The notes beneath the pieces were generated by a model. That model was not told the DNA's origin and did not search any database. It saw only the letters and a list, made by a program, of their open reading frames with translations. From an uncultured Bacteroidales bacterium (lineage in GTDB: Bacteria > Bacteroidota > Bacteroidia > Bacteroidales > Muribaculaceae), in assembly GCA_945828175.1 (NCBI GenBank), contig CALZQD010000064.1, forward strand, positions 1-8,188: DNA of 8,188 nt, in the 5' to 3' direction. Shown in pieces: positions 5,471-8,188 of this stretch; the first letter of the stretch is position 1, and each line of letters begins with the position of its first letter. The translations under genes and the position numbers were made by a program.

Positions 5471-6268
5471 ATGCTATTCAATTCGACCCTAAAAACAGCC
5501 GTGCTGCCGCTCGACATTGCCGACGGCGACAAGAAGGCCAATTTCGCCGCAGTCGAGAGGCTGATGTCGCGAATCGACGCCGACACCGACCTCGTCATCT
5601 TACCCGAGCTCTTCTCGACCGGCTTTATCAATGACCGCGACAAGATGTTCGAGCTCTCGGAGCCCAACTCGGGCGAGACTGTGGCCGAAATCAAACGTCT
5701 GGCACAGAGCTATAACGTGGCCGTTTCCGGCAGTTATCTCGCGCGCACGGCCTCGAGCATGTATAACCGCGGATTTTTCATCGAGCCCTCGGGCGAAGAG
5801 ACTTTCTACGACAAGCATCACCTATTCAAGATCAGCGCCGAGGCGACGATGCTCAACTCGGGCATCACGATGCCGCCGGTCGTAAGATTCAGGGGCTGGA
5901 ACATCACGATGATAGTCTGCTACGACCTGCGTTTCCCGGTGTGGTGCCGGAACACCGACAGGCGCTACGACCTGATGATCGTGCCGGCCAACTGGCCTCA
6001 GGCAAGGGCATATGCGTGGGAGCACCTGCTCATCGCACGCGCCATCGAGAACCAGGCCTATGTCATCGGCGCCAACCGCAGCGGCCGCGACGCTTTCGAC
6101 GACTACGACAAGCTGACATTCGCCTACGACTATCTCGGCAGGCCGATTGCAGCGACCGACGACCAAAACAAAATTGTCTATGCCGTACCCGACAAAGACA
6201 AACTCAATAAATTCCGCGAGGATTTCCCGGTGTGGAACGACGCCGACGACTTCGGCCTGCGGCTCTAA
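5471..6268 (+). CDS. carbon-nitrogen hydrolase, YafV/Nit2-like omega-amidase
   Basis: Nitrilase-superfamily amidase of 265 aa. The Glu-Lys-Cys triad is visible: Glu46 in LPELFSTGF, Lys115 in YDKHHLF, and Cys150 in VCYDLRFPVWCRN. The CYDLRFPVW context, NRGFF (about 99-103) and the PANWPQAR stretch (about 172-179) fit the YafV/Nit2 group. These hydrolyse alpha-ketoglutaramate or alpha-ketosuccinamate, a metabolite-repair and nitrogen-salvage role in the cytoplasm. It is the last gene of the thrC operon, starting one base after the acyltransferase stop. Its TAA stop (6266-6268) overlaps the TAG stop of convergent coaE. Substrate is inferred from family resemblance only. Confidence 0.9.
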   Translation: MLFNSTLKTAVLPLDIADGDKKANFAAVERLMSRIDADTDLVILPELFSTGFINDRDKMFELSEPNSGETVAEIKRLAQSYNVAVSGSYLARTASSMYNRGFFIEPSGEETFYDKHHLFKISAEATMLNSGITMPPVVRFRGWNITMIVCYDLRFPVWCRNTDRRYDLMIVPANWPQARAYAWEHLLIARAIENQAYVIGANRSGRDAFDDYDKLTFAYDYLGRPIAATDDQNKIVYAVPDKDKLNKFREDFPVWNDADDFGLRL

Positions 6269-6840
6269 TCTTTCAAAAGCTTAAGAAGCTGAGGAATGAC
6301 GGCTGTAAAGCCGTCATTATTTATTTCACGGACGCATTGATGGAGCGTGTCGGGGACGAAGCGCTGCGACTCGATGCGGGCGATGACCTCGTCGCGCGTG
6401 ACCGAGTTGCGTTTCATCACGCGGGCGATTCGGATTTCGTCTTCGGCGACGACATCCCAGACCTCGTCGACCATGCGGTCGAGGCCGCTCTGATAGAGAA
6501 TCGCCGTCTCGACAAATATGCGGCTGTCGGTCGTCGAGTGTTCGGCGATTACCTGCGCGAGTCTCGCCCTGACAGCTTCGTGGATGACGGCGTTGAGTTT
6601 TTTGAGTTTAGCCGGGTCGTTGAAGACGACGTCGGCGATGAGACGGCGGTCGATGACGCCGCCGACAACAGCACGCTCGTGAATCTGTCTGACGAGCTCG
6701 GCCTTGATGGCGTCGCTGCCGTCCATGATGGCCTTGGCCTCGGCGTCGCAGTCGAAGACATAATTGCCCATGAGGCGCAGGACTGTGCTGACGACAGATT
6801 TGCCGGCACCGATGCCGCCGGTGATGGCTATTGTCTTCAT
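6265..6840 (-). CDS. coaE: dephospho-CoA kinase
   Basis: Catalyses the last step of coenzyme A synthesis, ATP-dependent phosphorylation of the 3'-hydroxyl of dephospho-CoA, in the cytoplasm. The 191-aa product has the P-loop GGIGAGKS (8-15) directly after strand 1, then a DCD motif (30-32) that replaces the common DAD. It also has KLNAVIHEAV (about 81-90), where the usual form is LN-I-HP, and VETAILYQSGLD (110-121), the substrate-side loop. VMKRN (141-145) with TRDEVIARIESQ marks the lid region. Its ATG overlaps the ybbR stop in ATGA, so it is coupled to that gene; its TAG overlaps the stop of the convergent amidase gene. The order yajC-ybbR-coaE is a known Bacteroidetes arrangement. Confidence 0.95.
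   Translation of the reverse strand: MKTIAITGGIGAGKSVVSTVLRLMGNYVFDCDAEAKAIMDGSDAIKAELVRQIHERAVVGGVIDRRLIADVVFNDPAKLKKLNAVIHEAVRARLAQVIAEHSTTDSRIFVETAILYQSGLDRMVDEVWDVVAEDEIRIARVMKRNSVTRDEVIARIESQRFVPDTLHQCVREINNDGFTAVIPQLLKLLKD
6295..6318 (+). terminator. hairpin, likely terminator of the thrC operon, inside the coaE 3' end
   Basis: AATGACGGC (6295-6303) pairs perfectly with GCCGTCATT (6310-6318) over the loop TGTAAA. On the plus strand it is followed by ATTATTTATTT, a U-rich though interrupted tract. It begins 27 bases after the stop of the amidase gene and lies wholly inside the coding sequence of coaE on the other strand. Whether it also acts on the minus strand is unclear, because no T run follows there. 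Confidence 0.6.
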
Positions 6841-7814
6841 AGCTTTTCGATTATATATTCGGCGCTGTCGGCCGAGAGGTGAACGTTGACGAGCTCAGAG
6901 GGAACGTCGTGGAGACGTAGCCTTACCTTGCGCGAGCGGCCGACGTTGATCGAGCGATAGTCGGCAGTGACGCTGAAATGCGGGTCGGTCGTGCGGTAGA
7001 TGCTCATAGGCACCATATAAATCACGTCGATCTGCGCCGGAAATGTAATCAGCTTCATGTCAGTCGGCACGTTGATCGGCTCGATGACAACGCGGCGAGT
7101 CTTCATGATGAGCGGCTCGACCTCGATCGTGACGTCGATGCTGTCGGGAATGACACGGCAGTTGCGCGGAGCGATGAGCTTGGCTTTGACGGTCGTCGTA
7201 GCGGCGAGGTCAGAGAGGTGGATGGGCTCGGTCGAAATCGACTTGACGTTGTAGGGTATCTGCGAGGCATAGTAGACCTTGACAGAATCGGTCGAAGGAT
7301 GCGGCACGCCGACGATGGTCGACTGCGGTCCGGCCGACACTTTGTAGTCGATCTTGACGGGTTTGCGGAGGGGTCTGCGGGTCGTGAAAAGCAGAGTAAG
7401 AGAGTCAGGCGAGACGAGCTGTACGGTCGAGCCGCCGAGAGCCGAGCGGGCGATGGCCTTGAGGTCGGCGTCGCCGAGGCGCAAGGCTCCGCGGCTGCGA
7501 TAGAGCCTGAAGTCGATGCCGAACCAGGGCGCTTGGCCTATCGAGTGCTTGAACATCTGCGTGCCTTTGCCTTTGGCGCTGACGCTGATGAAGGCCGGGG
7601 GCGTCGAGATGACGGTGACGCTGTCGGGAACGTTCTCGAGGCGCACAGGCATACGGAGGTCGTACTGCTGCTCTTCGTTGAGAGTCAGCACACACCACAA
7701 TATCGCCGAGATGGCTAAAAAAATCAAAAACACAACGACATTACGCCCGCGCTGAGAGCGGACGAGGTCAGTTGTGTTTTTGTATAGCTGCTTTATGCGC
7801 ACCGGCAATCCCAT
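6837..7814 (-). CDS. YbbR-like domain protein, membrane-anchored
   Basis: A 325-aa protein with a short basic N-terminus (RIKQLYKNTTDLVRSQRGRN), one transmembrane helix at about residues 25-44 (VVVFLIFLAISAILWCVLTL) and a large beta-rich extracytoplasmic part. That part reads as about three YbbR-type repeats (roughly 46-140, 148-235 and 238-325), each with strand patterns such as MPVRLENVPDSVTVIS and RRVVIEPINVP. YbbR/CdaR proteins in Firmicutes regulate the diadenylate cyclase CdaA; no cyclase gene is in view here, so that role is not implied. It starts 24 bases after yajC and ends in an ATGA overlap with coaE. I chose the ATG at 7814 because it gives a normal positive-inside N-terminus. Confidence 0.88.
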   Translation of the reverse strand: MGLPVRIKQLYKNTTDLVRSQRGRNVVVFLIFLAISAILWCVLTLNEEQQYDLRMPVRLENVPDSVTVISTPPAFISVSAKGKGTQMFKHSIGQAPWFGIDFRLYRSRGALRLGDADLKAIARSALGGSTVQLVSPDSLTLLFTTRRPLRKPVKIDYKVSAGPQSTIVGVPHPSTDSVKVYYASQIPYNVKSISTEPIHLSDLAATTTVKAKLIAPRNCRVIPDSIDVTIEVEPLIMKTRRVVIEPINVPTDMKLITFPAQIDVIYMVPMSIYRTTDPHFSVTADYRSINVGRSRKVRLRLHDVPSELVNVHLSADSAEYIIEKL

Positions 7815-7838
7815 GATTCAGGGACAACGGGGGTTGAA

Positions 7839-8145
7839 TTATTTCTTATCGGCGTTTTCCTGAGCGCTCTGGTTGGCCTCGGCGGCAGAAGGATAGACCG
7901 AACCTTTGTCGACGCGGATGCGGACACCGTCGGCGATTTCGACAATGAAAGAGTCTTCTTTGATGTCGCGGATTTTGCCGTGGATGCCACCGGCTGTGAC
8001 AACGCTATCGCCTTTACCGAGCGATTCGCGGAATTTCTTGATTTCTTTCTGACGCTTCTGCTGCGGGCGGATCATAAAGAAGTAGAAGATAGCAAAGAGG
8101 GCGACAATCATGATGATTGACGAGAGGCCGCTGCCACCCTGGGCT
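7839..8145 (-). CDS. yajC: preprotein translocase subunit YajC, 5' end lost to adapter sequence
   Basis: Accessory subunit of the SecDF-YajC complex that assists Sec-dependent export at the inner membrane. The 101 genuine residues begin AQGGSGLSSI. One transmembrane helix follows (about IIMIVALFAIFYFFM), then the family signature IRPQQKRQKE, a compact beta domain (GDSVVTAGGIHGKIRDIKEDSFIVEIADGVRIRV) and an Ala/Gln-rich tail. The true start codon is missing: translation upstream of 8145 reads MGSEMCIRDR, which is adapter, not protein. Perhaps ten residues are lost, judging by usual YajC N-termini. It is the upstream member of the yajC-ybbR-coaE operon; its promoter lies beyond the window. Confidence 0.93.
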
Positions 8146-8188
8146 CTGTCTCTTATACACATCTCCGAGCCCACGAGACGTAGAGGAA
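8146..8188. other. Illumina Nextera adapter and index contamination
   Basis: Bases 8146-8164 are the Nextera transposase mosaic end as read through (CTGTCTCTTATACACATCT). Bases 8165-8179 continue with the i7-side adapter (CCGAGCCCACGAGAC). Then comes GTAGAGGA (8180-8187), which matches the Nextera index I remember as N712, and one base of the following flow-cell sequence. None of this is genomic. It should be trimmed and not translated. Confidence 0.97.

Noticed and set aside
6978..7718. Plus-strand frame (246 codons) opposite ybbR
   Set aside because: It is an antisense shadow, Arg- and Asp-rich from reverse reading of a GC-rich gene; no family resemblance.
1..8188. CRISPR array, transposase, integrase, toxin-antitoxin or restriction system
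   Set aside because: No spaced repeats and no reading frame with such domains was found on either strand.

Overview
The window reads as an ordinary chromosomal segment of a Bacteroidales gut-type bacterium (a Muribaculaceae- or Bacteroides-like genome is my guess), probably one metagenomic contig. Four plus-strand promoters share the Bacteroidetes form TTG-N20-TAnnTTTG. Starts lack clear Shine-Dalgarno sequences, and the yajC-ybbR-coaE order is typical of the phylum. The last 43 bases are not genomic: they are Illumina Nextera adapter read-through ending in an index, and they cut off the 5' end of yajC.

Layout. On the minus strand from the left edge lie a partial tRNA-dihydrouridine synthase (1-466) and, overlapping it by an ATGA, a DinF-type MATE transporter (463-1770). 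A divergent promoter at 1828-1858 opens a 465-base stretch without a protein gene. This stretch looks like a stand-alone structured RNA of about 315 nt (about 1864-2179), bounded by its own promoter and a strong intrinsic terminator; I cannot place it in a known class. It is followed by tRNA-Leu(UAG) (2236-2317), which has its own promoter and terminator.

An AT-richer accessory stretch (2318-3231) holds a small one-pass membrane protein behind a duplicated promoter element, a DUF5053-like gene without an ATG start, a terminator and an extra hairpin. Next comes a tight plus-strand operon: threonine synthase (thrC, somewhat divergent at conserved loops), a small conserved-looking helical protein, a PlsC-type acyltransferase and a YafV/Nit2-like omega-amidase. 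It ends at 6268, where its stop codon overlaps the stop of the convergent gene coaE. A perfect 9-bp hairpin inside the end of coaE probably serves as the terminator. The right part is the minus-strand operon yajC-ybbR-coaE: protein-export accessory subunit, membrane-anchored YbbR repeat protein, and the last enzyme of CoA synthesis.

Most protein genes are housekeeping. The item most worth pursuing is the unassigned RNA at about 1864-2179. The next are the tRNA-adjacent accessory stretch with its start-less DUF5053 gene, and the non-consensus active-site loops of ThrC.
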